Shown here: positions 1 through 5,981 of the stretch, in pieces | How positions within the stretch are numbered: the first letter of the stretch is position 1 | How the letters are laid out: each line of letters opens with the position of its first letter | Assembly (NCBI GenBank): GCA_021786915.1 | Contig: JAJYMP010000077.1 | Span: 1 to 6,834, forward strand | Source of the DNA: Chloroflexota bacterium | GTDB lineage: Bacteria > Chloroflexota > Limnocylindria > Limnocylindrales > CSP1-4 | Reading direction: 5' to 3' | Length of the DNA: 6,834 bases | The notes under the pieces: model-generated | What the model was told of the DNA's origin: nothing | Databases searched by the model: none | The model's input: only the letters and a program-made list of their open reading frames with translations | Made by a program: the position numbers and the translations under genes

Positions 1-1
1 C

Positions 2-283
2 CACGTCTCGATGGGAGCCGGGGCGGCGCGCCACGCGCGCACCGTGCTCGCCCACGTGGAGCAGATCCTCGCGATCGAGGTGCTCGCCGCTGCGCAGGCG
101 CTCGAGCTCCGGCGGGCGGCGATGGGCACCGGCGCGCCGCAGCCGGGTGCGGGCGTGGCCGAGGCCCTGGCGCTCGTTCGGGAGGTGGTGCCGCCGCTCG
201 TCGGCGACCGCGAGCCCGGGCCCGACATGGCCGCCTCGCTGCGGGTGGTCCGCTCCGGGGCGCTGGCGGCGCTGGTCGCGTAG
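2..283 (+). CDS. hutH: Histidine ammonia-lyase, C-terminal fragment (5' end outside window)
   Basis: HutH removes ammonia from L-histidine to give trans-urocanate, the first step of cytoplasmic histidine degradation. Only the last 93 residues are present, so the catalytic Ala-Ser-Gly triad that forms the MIO cofactor lies upstream of the window and cannot be checked. The visible part starts HVSMGAGAARHA and continues with a helical stretch (ILAIEVLAAAQALELRR) and the tail VPPLVGDREPGPDMAA, followed by VRSGAL. This matches the conserved C-terminal region of the aromatic amino acid lyase family as found in HutH. The frame is open from base 2 to the TAG at 281-283. Downstream hutU, ftcD and hutI support HutH rather than a phenylalanine or tyrosine lyase. 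A 40-base gap with its own -10-like box separates it from the next gene, so the two need not share a transcript. Confidence 0.93.
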   Translation, partial: HVSMGAGAARHARTVLAHVEQILAIEVLAAAQALELRRAAMGTGAPQPGAGVAEALALVREVVPPLVGDREPGPDMAASLRVVRSGALAALVA

Positions 284-311
284 GGCGCGTCGCAGGACCT
301 TCGCGGCATCC

Positions 312-317
312 TACACT
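312..317 (+). promoter_or_regulatory. -10-like box TACACT, probable leaderless promoter of the acetyltransferase gene
   Basis: TACACT fits the bacterial -10 consensus TAnnnT in otherwise GC-rich DNA. It ends 6 bases before the ATG at 324, so transcription would begin at or next to the start codon. No purine-rich ribosome binding site lies between box and ATG, and I see no good -35 hexamer. Similar boxes precede hutU, ftcD and the minus-strand hydrolase, which strengthens the call. Position and pattern are seen; promoter activity is inferred. Confidence 0.5.
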
Positions 318-323
318 CGCGCC

Positions 324-1082
324 ATGGCCATCCGCATCGTGGACGTGACCGACGAGGCGACCTTCGCGCTCGTGCCGCCCTGCGCGGACCCGGGGTTCGA
401 CCATCGCACCTGCGACTACTGGGAGGACGGGGACCGGGGGTCGAAGGCGGCCCGCCTGAACTGGCTGCATGCGCCGCCCGCCGCCCCCACGGCCAAGCCC
501 AGACCGCGCAACCCGTTCGGGGACGCTGACGAGCCCGCGTTCAACCCCTTCGCCTCGGCGTCGAGGGGGCCCGTGTTCAACCCGTTCGCGACCGACGACG
601 ACGCGCCCGCCCCGAACCCCTTCGCCCCGCCCCCCAAGGCCGGGCCGGCCGTCGCCGGGGACGCGCCGACCAAGCTCCGGCTCCTCGGCCGCGGGCTCAC
701 GGTGTTCGGCTCCTACGCGAAGGTGCTGCTCGAGGACGACGAGCCCGCGGCCTACATCCAGTTCGGCCCCCTGTCCGCCTACCCGCGGGCGCTGCAGACC
801 CGAGACCTGTACCCGAAGCTGCCCGCCTCCCCGCTGCCCGCGGTGATCACGTGCATCGCCACGACGACGGCGGGGCGCGAGCGCGGGTTGGCGGCCGCGC
901 TGGTCGAGGCGGTCTGCGACGATCTCGCGGGGCGCGGGTTCTCGGCCGTCGAGGCGTATCCGGAGGTGGGCGCGAAGCCGAACGCGACGAGCGCGGCGCA
1001 GCCGGGGTTCTGGACGAAGCTCGGGTTCGTGGTGGCCGCGCCCGACGAGCGTTTCCCGGTCCTGCGGCGGGAGCTCGTGTGA
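324..1082 (+). CDS. GNAT-family N-acetyltransferase with an NPF-repeat low-complexity insertion
   Basis: The predicted protein has 252 residues and is probably a cytoplasmic acetyl-CoA-dependent acetyltransferase of unknown substrate. The N-terminus carries C20 and a C30-DYWE segment, then K41 and W47, as in a group of bacterial and archaeal GNAT proteins with a Cys-x-Tyr/Phe-Trp-Glu motif. The catalytic part runs from about residue 118: a strand with AAYIQFGPL (142-150), then VITCIA (174-179), and the acetyl-CoA pyrophosphate loop R185-x-x-G188-x-A190 followed by a helix. The C-terminal GNAT pattern FSAVEAYPE, then GFWTKLGF and a final LRREL also fits. Residues about 49-116 form a Pro/Ala-rich, probably disordered insertion with four Asn-Pro-Phe motifs at N63, N74, N86 and N98. 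The ATG at 324 is chosen because it follows a -10-like box and begins a GNAT-like strand; the ATG at 147 would lie inside hutH. The stop overlaps the GTG of the lipoprotein gene, suggesting coupled translation. The link to histidine catabolism is positional only. Confidence 0.8.
   Translation: MAIRIVDVTDEATFALVPPCADPGFDHRTCDYWEDGDRGSKAARLNWLHAPPAAPTAKPRPRNPFGDADEPAFNPFASASRGPVFNPFATDDDAPAPNPFAPPPKAGPAVAGDAPTKLRLLGRGLTVFGSYAKVLLEDDEPAAYIQFGPLSAYPRALQTRDLYPKLPASPLPAVITCIATTTAGRERGLAAALVEAVCDDLAGRGFSAVEAYPEVGAKPNATSAAQPGFWTKLGFVVAAPDERFPVLRRELV
510..623 (+). repeat. Four NPF-encoding repeats, 33-36 base period, inside the acetyltransferase gene
   Basis: The Asn codons of four Asn-Pro-Phe motifs lie at 510, 543, 579 and 615, so the spacing is 33, 36 and 36 bases. 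The core at each copy is AAC-CC(G/C)-TTC, followed by G. The second and third copies are most alike (FNPFAS and FNPFAT). The bases between copies differ. This looks like an old in-frame tandem duplication that has kept the NPF core, or a motif kept by selection. The copies encode residues 63-100 and lie outside the catalytic GNAT fold. Confidence 0.75.
1069..1073 (+). promoter_or_regulatory. Shine-Dalgarno-like GGGAG before the lipoprotein GTG start
   Basis: GGGAG lies 5 bases before the GTG at 1079, a standard spacing, inside the last codons of the acetyltransferase gene. It helps decide the GTG as the start. The internal gene having such a site while lead genes lack one fits a genome with leaderless lead genes and leadered downstream genes. 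Confidence 0.5.
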
Positions 1083-1696
1083 GGGTCGGCCCGGCGCTCG
1101 CCACCGGCGCGCTCGGCGCGGCGCTCCTGCTCGGCGGCTGTGGCGCCCAGGACGCCTCGCTCCTGCCGGTGCCGATCCCCGCCACGCCAACCCCTGTCCC
1201 GCCGACAACGCCGGCCACCCCCGAGCGCACCATCCCGATGCCGTCCGGCGCGTCGGTCGCGCTCGACCCCACGCTGATGGCCATCCTGCCCTCGTCCGTC
1301 GGCGGTGCTCCCGTCAACCAGGAGCCGGAGTCGTTCGGGGAGGCGGTCAAGGATCCGTCGTTCGTGGCCAGCATCGACCGCGCGGTATTCCCGATCGCGG
1401 TCTCGGGCGGCGACCTCGCGTCGGGCGTCATCGCCCACGTACGGCCGGGCGTGTACTCGGGCAAGATGTTCGCCGACTGGCGCTCCAGCTACGACCAGGG
1501 GGCCTGCGCCGCGTCGAGCGGCGTGGCCGCCCACGCGGAGCAGACGCTCGCGGGCCGGACGACCTACGTGACCTCGTGCGGTGGCGGCCTCCGCGTCTAC
1601 CACACGTACCTGGCGAGCCAGGGGGTGATCGTCTCCCTGTTCTCCACGGGCCTGCAGGACTTCGGCGCCCAGCTCATGGGCGGAATCGGCGGCTGA
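1079..1696 (+). CDS. Small secreted lipoprotein of unknown function
   Basis: The predicted protein has 205 residues. Starting at GTG 1079, the N-terminus is a type II signal peptide: a short Arg-containing start, a hydrophobic stretch (about residues 5-18) and a lipobox LGGC with lipidation expected at C21. A Pro/Thr/Ala-rich linker (about 29-55) would space the folded domain from the outer face of the membrane. The domain (about 60-205) contains [31 protein letters not shown] and [12 protein letters not shown]. Two cysteines, C143 and C167, may form a disulfide outside the cell. I do not recognise a named family or any catalytic motif. A frame open from 851 would have an earlier ATG, but that lies within the acetyltransferase gene and would bury the signal peptide. 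The GTG overlaps the preceding TGA (GTGA at 1079-1082), so the two genes are probably co-expressed. Being a lipoprotein gene is well supported; its role is unknown. Confidence 0.82.
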   Translation: MRVGPALATGALGAALLLGGCGAQDASLLPVPIPATPTPVPPTTPATPERTIPMPSGASVALDPTLMAILPSSVGGAPVNQEPESFGEAVKDPSFVASIDRAVFPIAVSGGDLASGVIAHVRPGVYSGKMFADWRSSYDQGACAASSGVAAHAEQTLAGRTTYVTSCGGGLRVYHTYLASQGVIVSLFSTGLQDFGAQLMGGIGG

Positions 1697-1820
1697 GGAG
1701 GGCGGGCTCGGGCGACTCGGCAGCGGCCCCGGACGCGGATGGCGAAGGATGGCCGCGTCACGCTCGCGGGCGGCGCGGCCAGGTCCATCGCGGCCAGCCG
1801 GAGCGCTAGACTCCGGCGCC
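1697..1820 (+). other. Intergenic region upstream of hutU with a clustered inverted/direct repeat
   Basis: This 124-base gap holds TGGCCGCG at 1750-1757, its exact reverse complement CGCGGCCA at 1774-1781, and a second copy of the latter at 1789-1796. The two direct copies extend to a 9-base match (CGCGGCCAG) spaced 15 bases start to start. The cluster ends just before the -10-like box of hutU. It could be an operator or form alternative hairpins, but 8-9 base matches also arise by chance in DNA this rich in G and C. I see no terminator with a T-run after the lipoprotein gene. Confidence 0.4.
1807..1812 (+). promoter_or_regulatory. -10-like box TAGACT, probable near-leaderless promoter of hutU
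   Basis: TAGACT fits TAnnnT and ends 8 bases before the ATG at 1821, with CCGGCGCC between. There is no Shine-Dalgarno sequence and no convincing -35 element. Transcription would start within about two bases of the ATG. The box lies at the edge of the repeat cluster at 1750-1797, so a regulator bound there could act on it. Confidence 0.5.
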
Positions 1821-3506
1821 ATGAGCACCGAGACCACCGGCACCGCCCCGTCCGGCCCGCGACCCGTCCGCGCCCCGCGCGGCACCACTCTCTCCACCCG
1901 CGGCTGGCAGCAGGAGGCCGTGCTGCGGATGCTCATGAACAACCTCGACCCCGAGGTGGCCGAGAACCCCGACGCGCTGGTCGTGTACGGCGGCACCGGC
2001 CGCGCCGCGCGGAGCTGGGAGGCGTTCGACGCCATCGTCCGCGAGCTGCGGGCCCTGGCCGACGACGAGACGCTCCTGGTCCAGAGCGGCAAGCCCGTGG
2101 CCGTGTTCCGGACCCACGAGTGGGCCCCGCGCGTGCTGATCGCCAACTCGAACCTGGTCGGCAAGTGGGCCAACTGGGAGCACTTCCGCGACCTCGAGCG
2201 GCGCGGCCTGATGATGTACGGCCAGATGACCGCCGGCTCCTGGATCTACATCGGGACCCAGGGGATCCTCCAGGGCACCTACGAGACGTTCGCGGAGTGC
2301 GCGCGCCAGCACTTCGGCGGGACGCTGCGCGGGACCGTCACGCTGACCGCGGGCCTGGGCGGGATGGGCGGCGCCCAGCCGCTCGCGGTGACGATGAACG
2401 AGGGCGCGTGCATCGCGATCGAGGTCGACGAGCGGCGCGCCGCCCGGCGCCACGAGACCGGCTACGTCGACCGGCTGACGCGCGACCCCGACGAGGCGCT
2501 CCGGCTCGCCCGCGGGGCCGCCGCGCAGGGCCGCGCGCTCTCGGTCGCGCTGGTGGGCAACGCCGCCGAGGTCGAGCCCGCCTGGGCCAGGGCGGGCGAG
2601 CGCTTCGACGTCGTCACCGACCAGACCTCCGCGCACGATGCGCTGGCCGGCTACGTCCCGGCCGAGATCTCGCTGGCCGACGCCGCGATCCTGCGCGAGA
2701 CGCAGCCCGACGTCTACGAGGCGCGCTCCAGGGCCTCGATGGCGGCCCACGTGCGCGCGATCCTCGCGTTCAGGGCCGCGGGGGCGGTCGCCTTCGACTA
2801 CGGCAACAACCTGCGCGCCCAGGCCCAGGAGGCGGGCGTCGAGAACGCGTTCGCCTACCCGGGCTTCGTGCCCGCGTTCATCCGGCCCCAGTTCTGCGAG
2901 GGGCGCGGGCCGTTCCGCTGGGCGGCGCTCTCGGGCGACCCGGCCGACATCCTGCGGACCGACCGCGCGATCCTCGAGCTGTTCCCCGACGACGCCGGCC
3001 TGCGGCGCTGGATCGAGATGGCCGAGGCCCGAGTGCCGTTCCAGGGGCTGCCGGCGCGGATCTGCTGGCTGGGCTACGGCGAGCGCGCGCGCGCCGGGCT
3101 CGAGTTCAACCGGCTCGTCGCCGGCGGCGAGATCAGCGCGCCGATCGTCATCGGCCGCGACCACCTCGACGCGGGCTCGGTGGCGTCGCCGAACCGGGAG
3201 ACCGAGGCGATGGCCGACGGCTCGGACGCGGTGGCCGACTGGCCGCTGCTCAACGCGCTCGTCAACACCGCCGCCGGCGCGACCTGGGTGTCGATCCACC
3301 ACGGCGGCGGCGTCGGCATCGGGTACAGCCAGCACGCGGGCATGGTCGTGGTGGCCGACGGCACGGAGCTGGCGGCCCGAAAGCTCGAGCGCGTGCTGAC
3401 GACCGATCCCGGCATGGGCGTCGTCCGGCACGTCGACGCGGGGTACGAGCGCGCGGCCGAGGTGGCCCGGGAGCGGGGCATCCGCATCCCGATGCTGGGC
3501 GACTGA
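1821..3506 (+). CDS. hutU: Urocanate hydratase (urocanase), EC 4.2.1.49
   Basis: HutU adds water to urocanate to give 4-imidazolone-5-propanoate in the cytoplasm, using tightly bound NAD+ as an electrophilic cofactor. The predicted protein has 561 residues, normal for the family (about 550-560). The sequence matches urocanase throughout: [11 protein letters not shown] at 56-66, the NAD-site glycine-rich [10 protein letters not shown] at 178-187, [10 protein letters not shown] at 358-367, and the family signature [10 protein letters not shown] at 407-416. C415 in that signature corresponds to the catalytically important Cys410 of the Pseudomonas putida enzyme. A C-terminal Gly-rich segment ([13 protein letters not shown]) is also typical. 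The ATG at 1821 gives the expected N-terminus; the in-frame ATG at 1749 would add 24 residues of low-quality sequence and run through the -10-like box. Its upstream neighbour is the lipoprotein gene, 124 bases away. Downstream it converges with the minus-strand hydrolase gene 58 bases on, so it is probably transcribed alone or with the upstream pair. No broken or missing key residue was seen. Confidence 0.97.
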   Translation: MSTETTGTAPSGPRPVRAPRGTTLSTRGWQQEAVLRMLMNNLDPEVAENPDALVVYGGTGRAARSWEAFDAIVRELRALADDETLLVQSGKPVAVFRTHEWAPRVLIANSNLVGKWANWEHFRDLERRGLMMYGQMTAGSWIYIGTQGILQGTYETFAECARQHFGGTLRGTVTLTAGLGGMGGAQPLAVTMNEGACIAIEVDERRAARRHETGYVDRLTRDPDEALRLARGAAAQGRALSVALVGNAAEVEPAWARAGERFDVVTDQTSAHDALAGYVPAEISLADAAILRETQPDVYEARSRASMAAHVRAILAFRAAGAVAFDYGNNLRAQAQEAGVENAFAYPGFVPAFIRPQFCEGRGPFRWAALSGDPADILRTDRAILELFPDDAGLRRWIEMAEARVPFQGLPARICWLGYGERARAGLEFNRLVAGGEISAPIVIGRDHLDAGSVASPNRETEAMADGSDAVADWPLLNALVNTAAGATWVSIHHGGGVGIGYSQHAGMVVVADGTELAARKLERVLTTDPGMGVVRHVDAGYERAAEVARERGIRIPMLGD

Positions 3507-3535
3507 TCGCGCGCCGCCGCTCCGCAAGCGGGGGC

Positions 3536-3555
3536 CCGGGCACCGGGCACCGGGC
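3536..3555 (+). repeat. Short 7-bp tandem repeat CCGGGCA in the convergent intergenic gap
   Basis: The unit CCGGGCA occurs twice in full and a third time for six bases. It lies in the 58-base gap between the ends of hutU and the hydrolase gene. Just before it, CCGCT (3517-3521) and AGCGG (3527-3531) can form a 5-bp hairpin with a 5-base loop, but no T-run follows, so I do not call an intrinsic terminator. The repeat may reflect slippage. Confidence 0.45.
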
Positions 3556-3564
3556 GGACGCGCC

Positions 3565-4752
3565 TCAGCGCGCGAGGGTCATGATCGCCGAGACGACGGT
3601 GCCGTTCGTGAGCGCCGCCCCGTGCCCCCCGCTGACCCACAGGAGCCGGTTCGGGTAGCCGGCCGCCTGGAGCGCGGTGTGCAGCCCGCTCGACACCGAC
3701 GGCACGACGACCGTGTCGGTCGTCCCGTGGACGAGGAGGAACGGGATCGGGTCGTCGCCGGCCGGGTAGCGCTTGATGATCTGGAGCGCCTCGGCAGACG
3801 CGTACGCGGCGGGCTCCTGCGCGGGCGTCCCGCCGAAGAACGCGGTGACGTACGCGACGCCGTCCTCCATGTCCACCGGCTCGTCGGTCGCACCGTCGAT
3901 GTCGACGACGGCATCGGGCCGGAGCGAGCCCGCCGTCGCGTCGCACGTGCCGGCCCTGGGCTTGAATGCCGTCGGCGTGAGGCCGATGACGGCTGCCGCC
4001 CAGCCGCCGAGCGAGTGCCCGACGGCCGTCACGTTGTCCGCCCGGCCGCCGTACCGGGACGCGGTCGTCCGGGCGACGCCGACGGCGCACGCTGCGTCCT
4101 GGAACGAGGTCGCCCAGCCCCCGCCGTACGCGGTCGCCTGGCGCCAGTCGGCCACCATGACGACGGCCCCGGCGTGGGCGAGCGAGGTCGCGAAGGCGAG
4201 CAGGTAGTCGCCGCCGGTCGGGGCCGACGGCCCGCCGCGGAACAGCACGAGCGTCGGCCACGGTCCCCCGCCGGACGGCCGGACGATGTCCATCGCGAGC
4301 CGGCAGGTCGAGCCGCCGGGCTCGACGCAGGGCACGGCGGGCGTGAACGGAACGTTCAGGCTCGTGACCACGCTCGCCCGCGGGTCGGGCGTCGGCTTTG
4401 GCGTGGGCTTGGGCGTGGGAATTGGGGTGGGGCGCGGCGTGGGAACGGGGGTGGGGCGCGGGGTCGGCGCGGGCGTCGGGCGGGGCGCGGGCGTCGCCGT
4501 CAATGTCGTGGCAGGCGCTGCGTAGAGCGAGGGAGGCTGTTTCGGCGTCGTCGACAATGTCGCGGACGGATTCGCGGTCGGGTCGATCGCCGCGACCTGC
4601 GGTGGCGCTGCCGCGGCCGCCGGCGGAGCAGGAGGCTCCTGGGCGCAGCCGGCAATCGCCAGCGCGAGCAGGGCAGCGAGGGCCCGGGCGGCGGGGCGGC
4701 GGCTCAACGGGCGGCGGGATAGCGGCCGGCCCGGCCGGGAGGGACGCAGCAC
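3565..4752 (-). CDS. Secreted lipoprotein alpha/beta hydrolase (esterase-like)
   Basis: The predicted protein has 395 residues from GTG 4752. It has an Arg-rich n-region, a hydrophobic stretch (about 21-34) and a lipobox IAGC with lipidation expected at C36. S12-R13-R14-P-L resembles a twin-arginine motif, so Tat export is possible. Residues about 37-125 are Pro/Thr/Ala-rich, with TPxPTP-type repeats at about 89-124, a likely linker to the envelope. The rest is an alpha/beta hydrolase: an oxyanion-hole region LVLFRGGP (168-175), nucleophile elbow G245-H-S247-L-G-G, probable acid D346 in VHGTTD, and probable base H377 in GGHG. R172 stands where relatives usually have His in the HGG motif. Cysteines C142, C150, C222 and C270 could form disulfides. 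The overall type is close to BD-FAE/dienelactone-hydrolase-like esterases; the substrate is unknown and peptidase activity cannot be excluded. An in-frame ATG at 4800 would add 16 residues, but the GTG start gives a cleaner signal peptide and sits after a -10-like box. It diverges from ftcD and converges with hutU, so it is probably an independent unit. Confidence 0.85.
   Translation of the reverse strand: MLRPSRPGRPLSRRPLSRRPAARALAALLALAIAGCAQEPPAPPAAAAAPPQVAAIDPTANPSATLSTTPKQPPSLYAAPATTLTATPAPRPTPAPTPRPTPVPTPRPTPIPTPKPTPKPTPDPRASVVTSLNVPFTPAVPCVEPGGSTCRLAMDIVRPSGGGPWPTLVLFRGGPSAPTGGDYLLAFATSLAHAGAVVMVADWRQATAYGGGWATSFQDAACAVGVARTTASRYGGRADNVTAVGHSLGGWAAAVIGLTPTAFKPRAGTCDATAGSLRPDAVVDIDGATDEPVDMEDGVAYVTAFFGGTPAQEPAAYASAEALQIIKRYPAGDDPIPFLLVHGTTDTVVVPSVSSGLHTALQAAGYPNRLLWVSGGHGAALTNGTVVSAIMTLAR
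4405..4463 (+). repeat. Two adjacent G-run clusters (G-quadruplex type) within the hydrolase linker
   Basis: On the + strand G-runs of three or more occur at 4405-4407, 4411-4413, 4417-4419, 4424-4427 and 4429-4432, separated by 1-4 bases. A second set lies at 4441-4443, 4447-4451, 4453-4456 and 4460-4463. Each set satisfies the usual four-run quadruplex pattern with loops of 1-7 bases. The G-rich strand is the template strand of the minus-strand gene, and the repeat encodes its Pro-Thr linker, so codon constraint alone may explain it. Confidence 0.6.
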
Positions 4753-4761
4753 ATGCCCCCG

Positions 4762-4767
4762 ACAGTA
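4762..4767 (-). promoter_or_regulatory. -10-like box TACTGT, probable near-leaderless promoter of the hydrolase gene
   Basis: Read on the minus strand, TACTGT fits TAnnnT and ends 9 bases before the GTG at 4752. An out-of-frame ATG at 4754 lies 7 bases after the box and overlaps the GTG by one base. A short G-run sits between box and start but is too close for a usual ribosome binding site. This box is the weakest of the four in the window. Confidence 0.35.
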
Positions 4768-4993
4768 GCCGCCCGCGTCAAGGTCTGGCCCCCGTCGCAT
4801 CGGCCCGAATCCCCCGGCCGGACGGACCGCCAACGCGGGTCGAGCTCCTGCAGCCCGCCCGCGAAGTCGACCACCTCGCCGGCACCGGCGCGAAGGGGCC
4901 CCGGGGAACGGGACATGCGGACGGTAGCGGACGCGGCCGTCGGCGGCCCCTCGACCCCTGCGCACGAGGCCCGCGACCGCCCACGCGGACCTG

Positions 4994-4999
4994 TAGCAT
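4994..4999 (+). promoter_or_regulatory. -10-like box TAGCAT, probable leaderless promoter of ftcD-hutI
   Basis: TAGCAT fits TAnnnT and ends 7 bases before the ATG at 5007, with CGGCGCC between, nearly the same spacer as at hutU (CCGGCGCC). No Shine-Dalgarno sequence is present. Transcription would start at or next to the ATG and read through into hutI. Confidence 0.5.
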
Positions 5000-5006
5000 C
5001 GGCGCC

Positions 5007-5981
5007 ATGCTGGTCGAAAGCGTCCCCAACATCTCCGAGGGCCGTCGCCTCGACGTGGTCGAGCGGCTGGCCAGTGCACTCACCTCTGTGCCCGGCGTGT
5101 ACCTGCTCGACCGGACCTCGGATGCGAGCCACAACCGCTCCGTGTTCACCGTCGCCGGCGAGCACGAGGCCGTCACTGCCGGGCTGGAGCGGCTCGTCGC
5201 CTCCGCGATCGACGAGATCGACATGGACGCGCAGTTGGGCGAGCATCCGCGGATCGGCGCCGTGGACGTGGTCCCGTTCGTGCCCCTCGGCGACACCACC
5301 CTCGACGACTGCGTCGAGCTCGCCCGCGGCTTCGGCCAGCGGATCGCCACGCGCTACGACCTGCCCGTCTACCTGTACGCAGCCGCGGCCACCCGCGCGG
5401 ACCGGGTGAAGCTCGCCGACATCCGTCGCGGCCAGTACGAGGGGCTGAAGGTCGAGATCGCCCACAACGGGCGCCAGCCGGACTTCGGCCCGGCGCGGAC
5501 CCATCCCCGCGCCGGGGCGATGGCCGTGGGCGCCCGGCCGTTCCTCATCGCGTGGAACATCAACCTCGCCTCGGAGGACGTGGAGCTGGCCAAGCGGATC
5601 GCTCGCCGCGTGCGCGAGTCGGGCGGCGGCCTGCCCCGGGTCCAGGCGAACGGCTTCCGGGTCGAGGAGCCCGAGCGCGGCCACCCGGTTCGCGCCCAGG
5701 TCTCGATGAACCTGCTCGACTTCGCCGTGATGCCGCTGTGGCGCGCGTGGGAGGCGGTCGGGGAGCTGGCCGCCGAGGACGGCGTGGCGCTCGCGGAGTC
5801 CGAGCTCATCGGCCTCGCGCCGCTCGCCGCCCTGCTCGACGTGGCCGACCACGCCGGCGCCGCCGTGGAAGCGCCGGTCGAGATCCGCCTCGCCGCGGCT
5901 GCCGATGCCATCCGGCTGCGCGACTACTCCCCGCTGATGGCCCTCGAGCTGCGCCTCGCCGACGCCCGCGGCCGCCCGTGA
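5007..5981 (+). CDS. ftcD: Glutamate formimidoyltransferase, single-function (EC 2.1.2.5)
   Basis: The enzyme transfers the formimino group of N-formimino-L-glutamate to tetrahydrofolate, giving 5-formimino-tetrahydrofolate and L-glutamate in the cytoplasm. The predicted protein has 324 residues, the size of the transferase half of the animal bifunctional FTCD enzyme; the cyclodeaminase half is absent. Conserved features include the N-terminal ESVPNISEGR (4-13), LLDRTSDASHNRSVFT (33-48), and GEHPRIGAVDVVPFVP (78-93). H80 in the last matches the catalytic His82 of mammalian FTCD. R140-R-GQYEGL, then PDFGP (158-162), HPRAGA (166-171) and VGARPFLIAWNINL (174-187) mark the folate-binding and C-terminal formiminotransferase parts. 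The ATG at 5007 gives the family N-terminus exactly; the open frame upstream to 4398 is in intergenic DNA and antisense to the hydrolase gene. The TGA overlaps the GTG of hutI (GTGA at 5978-5981), so the two are translated from one mRNA. A separate cyclodeaminase is expected elsewhere in the genome. Confidence 0.95.
   Translation: MLVESVPNISEGRRLDVVERLASALTSVPGVYLLDRTSDASHNRSVFTVAGEHEAVTAGLERLVASAIDEIDMDAQLGEHPRIGAVDVVPFVPLGDTTLDDCVELARGFGQRIATRYDLPVYLYAAAATRADRVKLADIRRGQYEGLKVEIAHNGRQPDFGPARTHPRAGAMAVGARPFLIAWNINLASEDVELAKRIARRVRESGGGLPRVQANGFRVEEPERGHPVRAQVSMNLLDFAVMPLWRAWEAVGELAAEDGVALAESELIGLAPLAALLDVADHAGAAVEAPVEIRLAAAADAIRLRDYSPLMALELRLADARGRP

Larger units (their letters stand above)
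4753..5006. other. Divergent promoter region between the hydrolase gene and ftcD
   Basis: This 254-base gap serves two genes read outward from it. It holds a -10-like box at each end (4762-4767 on the minus strand and 4994-4999 on the plus strand). I found no small gene, tRNA or terminator. A minus-strand TTGACG at 4781-4776 resembles a -35 element but lies only 8 bases from the box, too close for a standard spacing. No HutC-type operator was recognised. Confidence 0.55.

Noticed and set aside
1749..1820. Alternative hutU start at ATG 1749
   Set aside because: The extra 24 residues are of intergenic composition, and ATG 1821 gives the usual family length and follows a -10-like box.
779..2173. 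464-codon open frame on the minus strand
   Set aside because: It overlaps the acetyltransferase, lipoprotein and hutU genes antisense, is rich in Arg/Ala/Gly/Pro without domain features, and is a typical shadow frame in GC-rich DNA.
1806..3527. 573-codon open frame on the minus strand, antisense to hutU
   Set aside because: hutU on the plus strand matches urocanase along its full length; the antisense product has shadow composition and no motif.
3507..3564. Possible bidirectional intrinsic terminator between hutU and the hydrolase gene
   Set aside because: Only a 5-bp stem (CCGCT/AGCGG) and no T-run on either strand; too weak to call.
1739..3658. 639-codon open frame on the plus strand overlapping hutU in another frame
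   Set aside because: The product is almost entirely Arg/Ala/Gly/Pro with no domain; hutU in the neighbouring frame is certain.
3074..4261. 395-codon minus-strand frame overlapping hutU and the hydrolase
   Set aside because: It is the hydrolase sequence read in the wrong frame; the true frame carries signal peptide, GHSLGG and the rest of the triad.
4286..4525. Plus-strand frame encoding Gly-Val repeats resembling elastin or silk-like sequence
   Set aside because: It is the reverse complement of the Pro-Thr linker codons in the lipoprotein hydrolase; the repeat explains the pattern.
4753..4800. Alternative hydrolase start at ATG 4800
   Set aside because: It adds 16 residues before the signal peptide, including acidic residues, and would place the -10-like box within the gene; GTG 4752 is preferred, though not proven.
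4704..5852. 382-codon minus-strand frame antisense to ftcD
   Set aside because: Shadow of ftcD, which matches formimidoyltransferase over its full length on the plus strand.
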